From assembly GCF_000298295.1 (NCBI RefSeq), contig NZ_AMGM01000009.1, forward strand, positions 32,074 through 96,073: DNA of 64,000 nt, given 5' to 3'. Below are positions 25,440-33,641 of this stretch, piece by piece; within the stretch, counting starts at the first letter, position 1, and the number at the start of each line of letters is the position of its first letter. Both the position numbers and the translations under genes were made by a program. This DNA comes from Cecembia lonarensis LW9. Its GTDB lineage: Bacteria > Bacteroidota > Bacteroidia > Cytophagales > Cyclobacteriaceae. The notes beneath the pieces were generated by a model. It was not told where the DNA came from. It worked only from the letters and a program-made list of their open reading frames with translations, and searched no databases.

Positions 25440-25456
25440 TCTAAAATAGTTAAGAG

Positions 25457-25648
25457 ATGGCACATCCTAAACGCAAAATTTCGAAAACCAGAAGAGACAA
25501 AAGAAGAACTCACTATAAATTATCAGCTCCAGGTTTGGCACAATGCCCTACCACTGGTGAATTCCATTTGCCTCACAGGGCATTTTGGCTTGATGGTAAA
25601 TTATACTACAAAGGTCAGGTGATCATGGAAAAAGAGGTTCTTGCCTAA
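25457..25648 (+). CDS. rpmF: 50S ribosomal protein L32
   Basis: L32 (63 residues) starts [21 protein letters not shown] and carries [13 protein letters not shown]. Only one Cys of the four zinc-ribbon cysteines remains, so this is the zinc-independent form. It is cotranscribed with the DUF177 gene and followed by a perfect hairpin terminator, which separates it from fabH. Confidence 0.96.
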   Translation: MAHPKRKISKTRRDKRRTHYKLSAPGLAQCPTTGEFHLPHRAFWLDGKLYYKGQVIMEKEVLA

Positions 25649-25669
25649 TTTCCTCAAACAATCTTATAG

Positions 25670-25699
25670 AACCTTCCGATATGTATCGGAAGGTTTTTT
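25670..25699 (+). terminator. Intrinsic terminator after rpmF
   Basis: A perfect inverted repeat (AACCTTCCGATA with TATCGGAAGGTT) followed by TTTTTT, 21 bases after the rpmF stop. Confidence 0.88.
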
Positions 25700-25742
25700 C
25701 GTTTTCTGATCCACCATGAACCAAGGTTAATATTAACCTTAA

Positions 25743-25971
25743 TTTAAGCCGAAATATGCATTAGAATTTCTACGCCACGGCGCACAAGTTATTACGAGCT
25801 CATCCGCCGCGGCGGACATAATCAATCGCTTCGCTGCATTTAGCTCAATCACCATCCCGTACGTACGGGATGCTTCATTCGCTAAATGCTTGATTCTTTT
25901 GTGTTTTGACCTCTTCCCGATAGTCATCGGGACAGGCTACTAAGAATCCTAATGCATAATTCGGGTTTAAA
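25743..25971. mobile_element. MITE-like palindromic element with terminal inverted repeats
   Basis: A roughly 229-bp non-coding unit in the 468-base gap between rpmF and fabH. The ends (25743-25768 and 25945-25971) are imperfect inverted repeats, about 23 of 27 positions matching, with core GAAATATGCATTAG. Inside are perfect palindromes TCCGCCGCGGCGGA (about 25803-25816) and TCCCGTACGTACGGGA (about 25856-25871), a TCCCGAT/ATCGGGA hairpin, and GCATTTAGC with its inverted partner GCTAAATGC around the second palindrome. Local GC is higher than its surroundings. A solo copy of the end sequence lies at 29710-29736. A weak minus-strand frame through it shows no protein-like features. Confidence 0.65.
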
Positions 25972-26116
25972 AAGCTTTGCGGAAACGCCCTTTTTAAATA
26001 ATTTTGGCTCTTTGGTTTGGAAAACGAAATAAAGCATTAAAACCATACAACCTTAAAGCACTATCTGTCACTCACTTGTAATAAAACATCAGGTTGGTGA
26101 TAAAAATTAACATTGA

Positions 26117-27115
26117 ATGAAAAAAACTAGAGCAGTCATTTCTGGGGTTCATGGGTGGGTACCTGATTACGTATTGACCAACCGTGAACTTGAAACCATG
26201 GTTGACACCAACGACGAATGGATAATCACCAGAACTGGTATCAAAGAAAGAAGAATCCTTAAGGGCGAGAACCAGGGCACCTCCGTCATTGGAATCAATG
26301 CAGTAAAGGGTTTATTGGAAAAAACCAATACTGCACCAGAAGAAATTGACCTGATAATCTGTGCCACTGTAACTCCTGACATGCCATTTCCTGCCACAGC
26401 CAATATCATTGCTGATGGTGTTGGTGCTAAGAATAGTTTTAGCTTTGACATTTCTGCGGCTTGCTCTGGGTTCCTTTATGCTTTGACCATGGGGAGTCAA
26501 TTTATCGAAACTGGTATGCATAAGAAAGTAATCGTGGTAGGGGCAGATAAAATGTCTTCTATCATAGATTATCAAGATAGAGCCACATGCATTATTTTTG
26601 GAGATGGTGGCGGAGCCGTCCTCTTGGAGCCAACGGAAGAGGAGATTGGTATTATGGACTCCCTGCTTCATGCTGATGGTTCGGGTGCTCCTTACCTACA
26701 CATGAAAGCTGGTGGAAGTAGAAAGCCTGCTACTATTGAAACCGTTACAGCCAGAGAACATTTTGCTTTCCAAGAGGGTTCTACCGTGTTTAAATTTGCG
26801 GTAACCAATATGGCTGAGGTGAGTGCAAAAATCATGGATAAGAACCACCTAAAAGCAGAAGATATTGCTTGGTTGGTTCCCCATCAAGCCAATAAACGTA
26901 TCATAGATGCCACTGCCAATCGTATGGGGATAGGGCCAGAGAAAGTAATGCTCAATATTGAAAGGTATGGCAATACTACTGCAGGCACGCTTCCACTTTG
27001 CTTGTGGGACTATGAGTCCCAGTTAAAGAAAGGGGACAATATCATCCTGGCAGCCTTTGGCGGAGGATTTACCTGGGGTGCTATCTACCTCAAATGGGGA
27101 TATGACCCAAAATAA
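26117..27115 (+). CDS. fabH: 3-oxoacyl-ACP synthase III (KAS III)
   Basis: FabH (332 residues) condenses acetyl-CoA or branched acyl-CoA with malonyl-ACP to start fatty-acid synthesis. The active-site Cys is C116 in [14 protein letters not shown]; the His is in [11 protein letters not shown] and the Asn in [12 protein letters not shown]-terminal [17 protein letters not shown] is typical. plsX, often found before fabH, is absent; instead the palindromic repeat lies in that position. efp follows 24 bases downstream. Confidence 0.96.
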   Translation: MKKTRAVISGVHGWVPDYVLTNRELETMVDTNDEWIITRTGIKERRILKGENQGTSVIGINAVKGLLEKTNTAPEEIDLIICATVTPDMPFPATANIIADGVGAKNSFSFDISAACSGFLYALTMGSQFIETGMHKKVIVVGADKMSSIIDYQDRATCIIFGDGGGAVLLEPTEEEIGIMDSLLHADGSGAPYLHMKAGGSRKPATIETVTAREHFAFQEGSTVFKFAVTNMAEVSAKIMDKNHLKAEDIAWLVPHQANKRIIDATANRMGIGPEKVMLNIERYGNTTAGTLPLCLWDYESQLKKGDNIILAAFGGGFTWGAIYLKWGYDPK

Positions 27116-27139
27116 TGGACAACAATAATTCAGATTAAT

Positions 27140-27703
27140 ATGGCAACAACTGCAGATTTCAAAAATGGATTGTGTCTTGAAATGAACAATGACATTTTCT
27201 CCATAGTGGACTTCCAGCACGTCAAACCGGGTAAAGGCGCTGCTTTTGTCAGAACAAAGCTAAAAAGCCTTACTTCAGGGAAAGTATTGGATAAAACCTT
27301 CAATGCTGGTGAAAAAGTAACAACTGCAAGGGTGGAAAAGCGACCTCATCAGTTTCTCTATACCGATGATCTTGGATATCACTTCATGGATACCGAAACC
27401 TTCGAGCAAATGCCCATACAGGAAAAATTGATTGAAAGGTCAAACTTGATGAAAGAAGGACAAATGGTGGATATTTTAGTGCATGCCGAAACTGAAACAC
27501 CCTTATCCGTGGAGCTTCCTCCATTTGTAGAACTTATGATTACTTACACAGAACCAGGTATTAAAGGTGATACCGCAACCAACGCCCTAAAACCTGCGAC
27601 TGTTGAAACCGGTGCAACAATAATGGTACCGCTCTTTGTAGAGCAAGATACCATGATCAAAGTAGATACCAGAGATGGCTCTTACTCTGAAAGGGTAAAA
27701 TAA
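27140..27703 (+). CDS. efp: Translation elongation factor P
   Basis: EF-P (187 residues) helps ribosomes stalled at polyproline. It has the N-terminal KOW-like domain with the conserved loop lysine (K32 in KPGKGAAF), then two OB domains, ending [17 protein letters not shown] and [12 protein letters not shown], the standard C-terminus. The modifying enzyme is not encoded nearby, so whether K32 is modified cannot be told. Position between fabH and accB is usual for Bacteroidetes. Confidence 0.97.
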   Translation: MATTADFKNGLCLEMNNDIFSIVDFQHVKPGKGAAFVRTKLKSLTSGKVLDKTFNAGEKVTTARVEKRPHQFLYTDDLGYHFMDTETFEQMPIQEKLIERSNLMKEGQMVDILVHAETETPLSVELPPFVELMITYTEPGIKGDTATNALKPATVETGATIMVPLFVEQDTMIKVDTRDGSYSERVK

Positions 27704-27805
27704 TTTTAAATTACTGTGTGATTTATGTAAATTACATAATTCAACATCATAATTGCCCAAATAAACCCAAATATTCAGCTTGGATATTTACAAACTACAC
27801 TATAC

Positions 27806-28279
27806 ATGAAAGCAAAAGAAATTCAGGAACTTATAGATTTCATTTCCAATTCTGGTCTGGCTGAAGTAAAGATCGAAACAGAGGAATTTAAACTTTCAAT
27901 CAAAAAATATTCTGAAGCTCCTGCAGTAAAAGTTGAAACTGTAACAGCTCCCGTACCTGCTCAAGTTGCTTCTGCCCCTGCTCCAAGTCCAAGTGCAGCA
28001 CCAGCTTCCGCACCAGTAACAGAAGACACTTCAAAATATGTGGAAATCAAATCACCTATGATTGGTACATTCTACAGAACACCAAACCCTGACTCAGATC
28101 CTTTTGTGAGCGTAGGAGACAAGGTATCTGCGGGTCAGACGGTTTGTATCATTGAAGCCATGAAGCTTTTCAATGAAATTGAGTCTGAAGTTTCTGGGAA
28201 AATTGTCAAAGTCCTGGTTGATAATGCTACCCCTGTAGAATATGATCAACCATTATTCTTGGTGGACCCTGCAGGATAA
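27806..28279 (+). CDS. accB: Biotin carboxyl carrier protein of acetyl-CoA carboxylase
   Basis: BCCP (157 residues) carries the biotin for malonyl-CoA synthesis. The N-terminal helix region is followed by an Ala/Pro-rich linker (about 45-72) and the biotinyl domain, with biotinylated K120 in CIIEAMKLFNEIE. It precedes accC by 26 bases; the carboxyltransferase genes accA/D are not in the window. Confidence 0.96.
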   Translation: MKAKEIQELIDFISNSGLAEVKIETEEFKLSIKKYSEAPAVKVETVTAPVPAQVASAPAPSPSAAPASAPVTEDTSKYVEIKSPMIGTFYRTPNPDSDPFVSVGDKVSAGQTVCIIEAMKLFNEIESEVSGKIVKVLVDNATPVEYDQPLFLVDPAG

Positions 28280-28305
28280 TTTTTGTTTAACAAACCTAAG
28301 TAACC

Positions 28306-29652
28306 GTGTTTAAAAAAATACTTATTGCCAACCGTGGAGAAATAGCCCTTCGTGTGATCCGGACCTGTAAGGAAATGGGGATCAGTACGGTTGCGGTGTA
28401 TTCTACTGCGGACAAGGATAGTTTGCATGTACGCTTTGCTGACGAAGCAGTCTGTATCGGGGCTGCACCAAGTCGTGAATCTTACTTAAATATCCCAAGG
28501 ATTATTGCTGCTGCTGAAATTACCAATGCAGATGCCATACATCCAGGCTATGGCTTTTTATCGGAGAATGCAGAGTTTTCCAGAATTTGTGAGGAATATG
28601 GCATCAAATTCATCGGTGCGAGCCCGGAAATGATCAATAAAATGGGTGATAAAGCCACTGCCAAAGCCACCATGAAACAAGCAGGTGTACCCACTATTCC
28701 GGGATCAGAAGGTTTATTGGACAGCATGGAGGAAGGCATCGAATTGGCCAATGAAATGGGTTATCCAGTAATCCTTAAAGCTACTGCCGGTGGTGGTGGC
28801 AGGGGTATGCGTATCGTTAGGGAAGAAAGCGAATTCAAAAAGGCATGGAATGATGCCAGACAAGAATCCAGTGCAGCCTTTGGTAATGACGGCCTGTATC
28901 TGGAAAAGTTTGTCGAAGAACCAAGACATATAGAAATTCAGATTGTAGGAGATAGCAGCGGTAGGGCTTGCCACCTTTCAGAAAGAGACTGTTCCATTCA
29001 AAGAAGGCACCAAAAATTGGTTGAAGAAACCCCTTCTCCGTTTATGACCGATGAATTGAGGGAAGCTATGGGCAAAGCTGCTATCAAAGGCGCTGAGGCA
29101 ATCGGCTATGAGGGAGCAGGTACAATAGAGTTTTTGGTCGATAAAGACAGGAATTTCTACTTCATGGAGATGAATACCAGAATTCAGGTGGAACACCCCA
29201 TCACGGAAGAAGTGACGGATTTTGACCTGATCAAAGAGCAGATCAAAGTAGCAGCAGGAGAAAAAATTACTGGTAAAAATTATTATCCCAAGCTCTTTGC
29301 CATGGAATGCCGGATCAATGCTGAAGATCCCACCAATAACTTCAGACCAAGTCCAGGTAAAATCCATAACCTGCACATGCCAGGAGGTAGAGGTGTCAGG
29401 GTGGATAGCCATGTATACGCAGGTTATGTCATTCCACCAAACTATGACTCTATGATCGCCAAATTAATTGTAAGCGGTCAGTCAAGAGAGGAAGTCATTG
29501 TAAGAATGAAAAGAGCGCTGGAAGAATTTGTGATTGATGGTATCAAGACTACCATCCCTTTCCACATCGCCTTGTTAGACAATGAAGATTTCAAGGCCGG
29601 AAACTTCACGACGAAGTTTCTTGAATCTTTTGACTTCAGCATCATCAAATAG
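28306..29652 (+). CDS. accC: Biotin carboxylase of acetyl-CoA carboxylase
   Basis: AccC (448 residues) carboxylates biotin on AccB using ATP and bicarbonate. The N-terminus [20 protein letters not shown], the ATP-grasp glycine loop [14 protein letters not shown], and [17 protein letters not shown] with catalytic residues are all visible. Translation starts at GTG (28306), the only start that gives the normal N-terminus. A terminator follows. Confidence 0.97.
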   Translation: MFKKILIANRGEIALRVIRTCKEMGISTVAVYSTADKDSLHVRFADEAVCIGAAPSRESYLNIPRIIAAAEITNADAIHPGYGFLSENAEFSRICEEYGIKFIGASPEMINKMGDKATAKATMKQAGVPTIPGSEGLLDSMEEGIELANEMGYPVILKATAGGGGRGMRIVREESEFKKAWNDARQESSAAFGNDGLYLEKFVEEPRHIEIQIVGDSSGRACHLSERDCSIQRRHQKLVEETPSPFMTDELREAMGKAAIKGAEAIGYEGAGTIEFLVDKDRNFYFMEMNTRIQVEHPITEEVTDFDLIKEQIKVAAGEKITGKNYYPKLFAMECRINAEDPTNNFRPSPGKIHNLHMPGGRGVRVDSHVYAGYVIPPNYDSMIAKLIVSGQSREEVIVRMKRALEEFVIDGIKTTIPFHIALLDNEDFKAGNFTTKFLESFDFSIIK

Positions 29653-29655
29653 ATT

Positions 29656-29685
29656 AAAAATCCGGTGAAAAGCCGGATTTTTTTA
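29656..29685 (+). terminator. Intrinsic terminator after accC
   Basis: AAAAATCCGG and CCGGATTTTT pair around TGAAAAG, followed by more T, directly after the accC stop. Confidence 0.85.
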
Positions 29686-29709
29686 TCCTTACGCAATTAA
29701 TGACAACTT

Positions 29710-29736
29710 TTTAAACCTGAAATATGCATTAGGGTT
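29710..29736. repeat. Solo end of the palindromic repeat family
   Basis: TTTAAACCTGAAATATGCAT and the following TAGGGTT match the terminal repeat of the element at 25743-25971 at about 24 of 27 positions. A separate hairpin (ATTCGCC with GGCGAAT, about 29741-29768) follows; the other terminus is absent. Confidence 0.55.
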
Positions 29737-29801
29737 AAAGATTCGCCATCTAGCAAATGTTAGGCGAATTGATCTTTGTAGTTTTTAATTTTTTTAAATA
29801 A

Positions 29802-29815
29802 GTATTGATCAATAC
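29802..29815. promoter_or_regulatory. Perfect palindrome upstream of the PSD1 operon, candidate operator
   Basis: GTATTGATCAATAC is a perfect 14-bp palindrome 46 bases before the ATG at 29862. Size and place fit a dimeric regulator site, but no -7 box is recognised nearby and no regulator gene is adjacent. Confidence 0.35.
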
Positions 29816-29861
29816 CCTATTTTTTACGTAATTACATACGAAGAACCCCTTTTGATAAAAA

Positions 29862-32171
29862 ATGAAACCAAACCCTATCCTTCTCGCATTCATTGTATTA
29901 GTATTATTCGCTTGCGGAAAAAGGGCTGAACAGGGTATTAATTTGCAAGAAGATGGGGAACTGGTAAGTTACAATTACCACATACGTCCTATCCTCTCAG
30001 ACAATTGTTTTGCCTGTCATGGACCTGATGCCAATAAACAGGAAGCCGGTTTAAGGTTGGATGTAGCTGAAAATGCCTATGCGGCTTTAAAGGATTACCC
30101 AGATAAGTTTGGAATCGTACCCAATAATTTTACCGAATCAGAAGTTTTCCATAGGATAACTTCCTCTGACCCCAATGAATTGATGCCTCCCCCGAGTTCC
30201 AATCTTAAATTAACAGAGGAAGAAATCTACTTGATCAAAAAATGGATAGAGCAAGGCGCTAAATATGAGCCCCACTGGGCATTTGAACCTCCAAAAAAAT
30301 CAAATCTCCCTAAGGTAAAAAACCAAAAATGGGCCAATAATGAAATCGATCATTTTGTTTTGGCAAAAATGGAAAGTAAAAGTCTGAGCCCTAATCCAGA
30401 GGCGGATAAAAGCACTTTACTGAAAAGACTTTCATTGGACATCACAGGGCTTCCGCCAAGCCTTGAATTGCAAAATAAATTTGAGAATGATAAGCGGTCC
30501 AATGCTTACGAAGAAATGGTGGATCATTTATTATCCGAAAAAACCTACGGTGAAAAAATGGCTGTGCTTTGGATGGATATCTCCAGGTATGCCGATTCCT
30601 ATGGCTACCAAGATGACAACATCAGAACCCAGTGGCCCTACAGAGATTGGGTAATTCATGCTTTCAATAATAACATGCCCTATGACCAGTTCATCACTTG
30701 GCAATTAGCTGGAGATATGCTGCCAAATGCCAATAAAGAGCAGATTTTGGCTACTGCTTTCAACAGAAACCATAAATACACCGAAGAAGGTGGGGTAATA
30801 GATGAAGAATACCGGGTAGAATATGTCCTTGACAAGACCAATACATTCAGCAAAGGAATTCTGGGACTGACCATGGAGTGTGCACAATGCCATGACCACA
30901 AATATGATCCCATCTCCCAGAAAAATTATTTTGAAATGTATGCCTTTTTCAATAATACACCAGAAAAAGGGTACGAGGGCGATGTGTCCCAATCCAAGCC
31001 TGCCAAAACGCCCATTTTGTGGATTGAAAGAGATGATATTGACCAATTATTGACTTTTATCAACCATCAAGACAGCTCCAAGATTATGGTCTCTGTGATG
31101 GAAGAATTAAAAGAGCCTAGGTCAACCTTTATCTTAGACAGAGGATTATATGATGCTCCGACCGTTAAAGTTGGCCCTAATACCCCGGAATCCGTCTTCA
31201 CTTTTGATTCCAAATTCCCTCAAAACAGAATGGGTTTGGCCCAATGGACCACAGATACCAAAAACCCTTTGACAGCCCGGGTTTTTGTTAACCTCGTTTG
31301 GCAGGAGATTTTTGGTGCGGGGATTGTTAAGTCTACAGGAGACTTCGGCATGCAAGGAGATCTTCCCTCCCACCCTGAATTATTGGATTGGTTGGCCGTT
31401 GATTTCATGGAAAGTGGATGGGATATCAAAAGGCTTTTGAAACAGATTTTCATGTCTGCTACTTACAGACAATCATCTGTATTGGACTCTAAAAAAATTG
31501 AAAAGGACCCTGACAACACCTACCTCTCCAGAGCTCCAAGACTCAGACTGCCCGCAGAAAACATCAGAGACTTGGTTCTGGCAAGCTCAGGCCTTTTGAA
31601 TCCTGAAATGGGTGGTCCTAGCGTAAAACCTTACCAACCGGAAGGGCTTTGGGAAGCTGCCACCTCGGGCCGGGGCGAATTAAAAACCTACATTCAAGAT
31701 ACGGGAGACCAATTGTACAGGAGGGGCTTGTATACCTTTATCAAATTGACTGTTCCGCCACCCATGCCGATCATTTTTGATGGAAGTAACCGGGACCTAT
31801 GTGAGGTAAATAGAGGAAGAACCAACACCCCACTACAGGCATTGGTGATGCTGAATGACCCTTTGGTTTTGGAGGCTTCCAGGTATTTGGCCAGCAACTT
31901 GCTGAATACCCATGCCAACCCTAATAACGCCATAGAAGCAGCATTCGTAAAGATTATGGGGAGAAAACCCAATCAAAAAGAAATCCAGATTCTTAAAAGT
32001 TATTACCAAGAGGAACATGATCTATTTAAAAAAGATATGGAGACTGGTATTACCTTGATCAACCAAGGGGAAAAACCACTGGATAAAGAAAATATCAGCC
32101 CTTCCTTAGTGGCGCTTAGCCAGGTTATCACAGCGATTTACAATTTGGAAGAAGCAATCACAAAGATTTAA
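29862..32171 (+). CDS. PSD1 domain cytochrome lipoprotein (DUF1549/DUF1553)
   Basis: A 769-residue predicted lipoprotein (lipobox LFAC, C18). The N-terminal planctomycete-type cytochrome domain has CxxCH at about 49-53 (NCFACHGPDANKQEAGLRLD) and MPPPSS with a possible Met ligand. A DUF1549 region (SLDITGLPPSLEL, then SRYADSYGYQDDNIRTQWPYRDW) holds a second CxxCH (CAQCHDHKYDPI) near 340, and DUF1553 (NPLTARVFVNLVWQEIFG to PLQALVMLNDP) forms the C-terminal half. Two haem sites suggest periplasmic or surface electron transfer; the substrate is unknown. First gene of a four-gene run. Confidence 0.9.
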   Translation: MKPNPILLAFIVLVLFACGKRAEQGINLQEDGELVSYNYHIRPILSDNCFACHGPDANKQEAGLRLDVAENAYAALKDYPDKFGIVPNNFTESEVFHRITSSDPNELMPPPSSNLKLTEEEIYLIKKWIEQGAKYEPHWAFEPPKKSNLPKVKNQKWANNEIDHFVLAKMESKSLSPNPEADKSTLLKRLSLDITGLPPSLELQNKFENDKRSNAYEEMVDHLLSEKTYGEKMAVLWMDISRYADSYGYQDDNIRTQWPYRDWVIHAFNNNMPYDQFITWQLAGDMLPNANKEQILATAFNRNHKYTEEGGVIDEEYRVEYVLDKTNTFSKGILGLTMECAQCHDHKYDPISQKNYFEMYAFFNNTPEKGYEGDVSQSKPAKTPILWIERDDIDQLLTFINHQDSSKIMVSVMEELKEPRSTFILDRGLYDAPTVKVGPNTPESVFTFDSKFPQNRMGLAQWTTDTKNPLTARVFVNLVWQEIFGAGIVKSTGDFGMQGDLPSHPELLDWLAVDFMESGWDIKRLLKQIFMSATYRQSSVLDSKKIEKDPDNTYLSRAPRLRLPAENIRDLVLASSGLLNPEMGGPSVKPYQPEGLWEAATSGRGELKTYIQDTGDQLYRRGLYTFIKLTVPPPMPIIFDGSNRDLCEVNRGRTNTPLQALVMLNDPLVLEASRYLASNLLNTHANPNNAIEAAFVKIMGRKPNQKEIQILKSYYQEEHDLFKKDMETGITLINQGEKPLDKENISPSLVALSQVITAIYNLEEAITKI

Positions 32172-32178
32172 AAGGATT

Positions 32179-33630
32179 ATGGAAAAAGAACAACTTGAAC
32201 ATAGCTTAGGGCACAACAGGAGGAAATTTCTGAGTAAGGTCAGTCTCGGTATTGGAAGTTTGGCATTGGGTAGCCTTCTTATTCCTGACCTCTTCAAAAG
32301 GGGCGGTGGAGAAGATGCAATCATGGCAGCGCTCCCCCATTTTGCCCCAAAAGCAAAAAGGGTCATATACCTGTTTCAAAATGGCGCACCTTCCCAATTT
32401 GAATCTTTTGATTATAAGCCCATGCTGAATCAGCACATCGGCAAAGAGCTTCCTGAGTCCATTCGCATGGGTCAAAGGCTTACCGGGATGACAGCAGGTC
32501 AGAGCTCATTTCCATTAGTGGGCTCTTACTTTGGTTTCCAGCAATATGGGGAAGCAAGAGCATGGATATCTGATTTGTTCCCCCATACTGCCCGTATAGT
32601 GGATGATATCTGCATCGTCAAATCCATGTATACGGAAGCCATTAATCATGATCCGGCCTTGACCTTTTTTCAATCAGGAGCCCAAGTAGGAAACAGGCCC
32701 AGCATGGGTGCTTGGTTGAGTTATGGCCTGGGAAGTGAAAATAATAATCTTCCGGCCTTCTGTGTATTGTTAAGCAGGGGAAGAGGGAATGGACAAGGGG
32801 TTTATTCGAAGCTTTGGACCAATGGATTTTTGGATTCAGTGCATCAGGGGGTTCAATTTTCGGCAAGTGAGGATCCTGTACTCTATCTGAAAGACCCCAA
32901 AGGGATGAGAAGGGAGGATAGAAGAAGAATGCTGGATAAAATATCCGAATTAAACCACCTCAATTATCAAGCTTTCGGAGACCCGGAAATCACCGCCAAA
33001 ATACAACAATATGAAATGGCATTCCGAATGCAGACAGCCGTTCCGGAGGTGACTGATATTTCCAAGGAACCGGATAGTATTATCAAAATGTATGGGCCTG
33101 ACTGTCTAATTCCCGGCACCTATGCTGCCAATTGTCTTTTGGCTAGGAAACTTTCCGAAAGTGGCGTCCGCTTTGTTCAGTTGTACCATCAAGGTTGGGA
33201 CCAACATGACAACCTCCCCACAGAAATGGCCAAACAGGCCAAAGATGTTGATCAAGCCTCTGCTGCTTTGATCCAGGACCTAAAACAAAGGGGGCTTCTG
33301 GATGAAACTTTAGTAATCTGGGGAGGTGAGTTTGGGAGAACCAATTATTGCCAGGGTAAGATCCAAGTGGATAATTATGGTAGAGACCATCACCCAAGAT
33401 CATTTTCCATTTGGATGGCCGGTGGGGGTGTCAAACCGGGAATAGTTTATGGTGAAACGGATGAGTTCGGGTACAATATCGTGGAAAATCCAGTTCATGT
33501 TCATGATTTTCATGCCACTATCTTACATCTAATGGGAATTGACCATGAAAGATTGACTTACAAACACTTGGGAAGAAGATTCAGACTTACAGATGTCCAT
33601 GGTCATGTAGTAAAGGATATCTTGGTTTAA
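32179..33630 (+). CDS. DUF1501 family protein, Tat-exported
   Basis: A 483-residue protein with a twin-arginine signal (NRRKFLSKVSLGIGSLALGSL) near residue 13, so it is probably exported folded. The body is the DUF1501 family, which is related to the alkaline phosphatase/sulfatase superfamily: RVIYLFQNGAPSQFESFD, FVQLYHQGWDQHDNL, LVIWGGEFGRTNY and GRDHHPRSFSIWMAGGGVK supply His/Asp/Glu residues placed like metal ligands. No biochemical role is established for the family. It lies 7 bases after the PSD1 gene; the pair is a recurring partnership in Planctomycetes and Bacteroidetes. Confidence 0.9.
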   Translation: MEKEQLEHSLGHNRRKFLSKVSLGIGSLALGSLLIPDLFKRGGGEDAIMAALPHFAPKAKRVIYLFQNGAPSQFESFDYKPMLNQHIGKELPESIRMGQRLTGMTAGQSSFPLVGSYFGFQQYGEARAWISDLFPHTARIVDDICIVKSMYTEAINHDPALTFFQSGAQVGNRPSMGAWLSYGLGSENNNLPAFCVLLSRGRGNGQGVYSKLWTNGFLDSVHQGVQFSASEDPVLYLKDPKGMRREDRRRMLDKISELNHLNYQAFGDPEITAKIQQYEMAFRMQTAVPEVTDISKEPDSIIKMYGPDCLIPGTYAANCLLARKLSESGVRFVQLYHQGWDQHDNLPTEMAKQAKDVDQASAALIQDLKQRGLLDETLVIWGGEFGRTNYCQGKIQVDNYGRDHHPRSFSIWMAGGGVKPGIVYGETDEFGYNIVENPVHVHDFHATILHLMGIDHERLTYKHLGRRFRLTDVHGHVVKDILV

Positions 33631-33641
33631 AGTTTCTATAT

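Noticed and set aside
25739..25927. A 62-codon minus-strand frame between rpmF and fabH
   Set aside because: It lies in the palindrome-rich repeat element, its sequence follows the palindromes, and it shows no domain or normal composition; not called as a gene.
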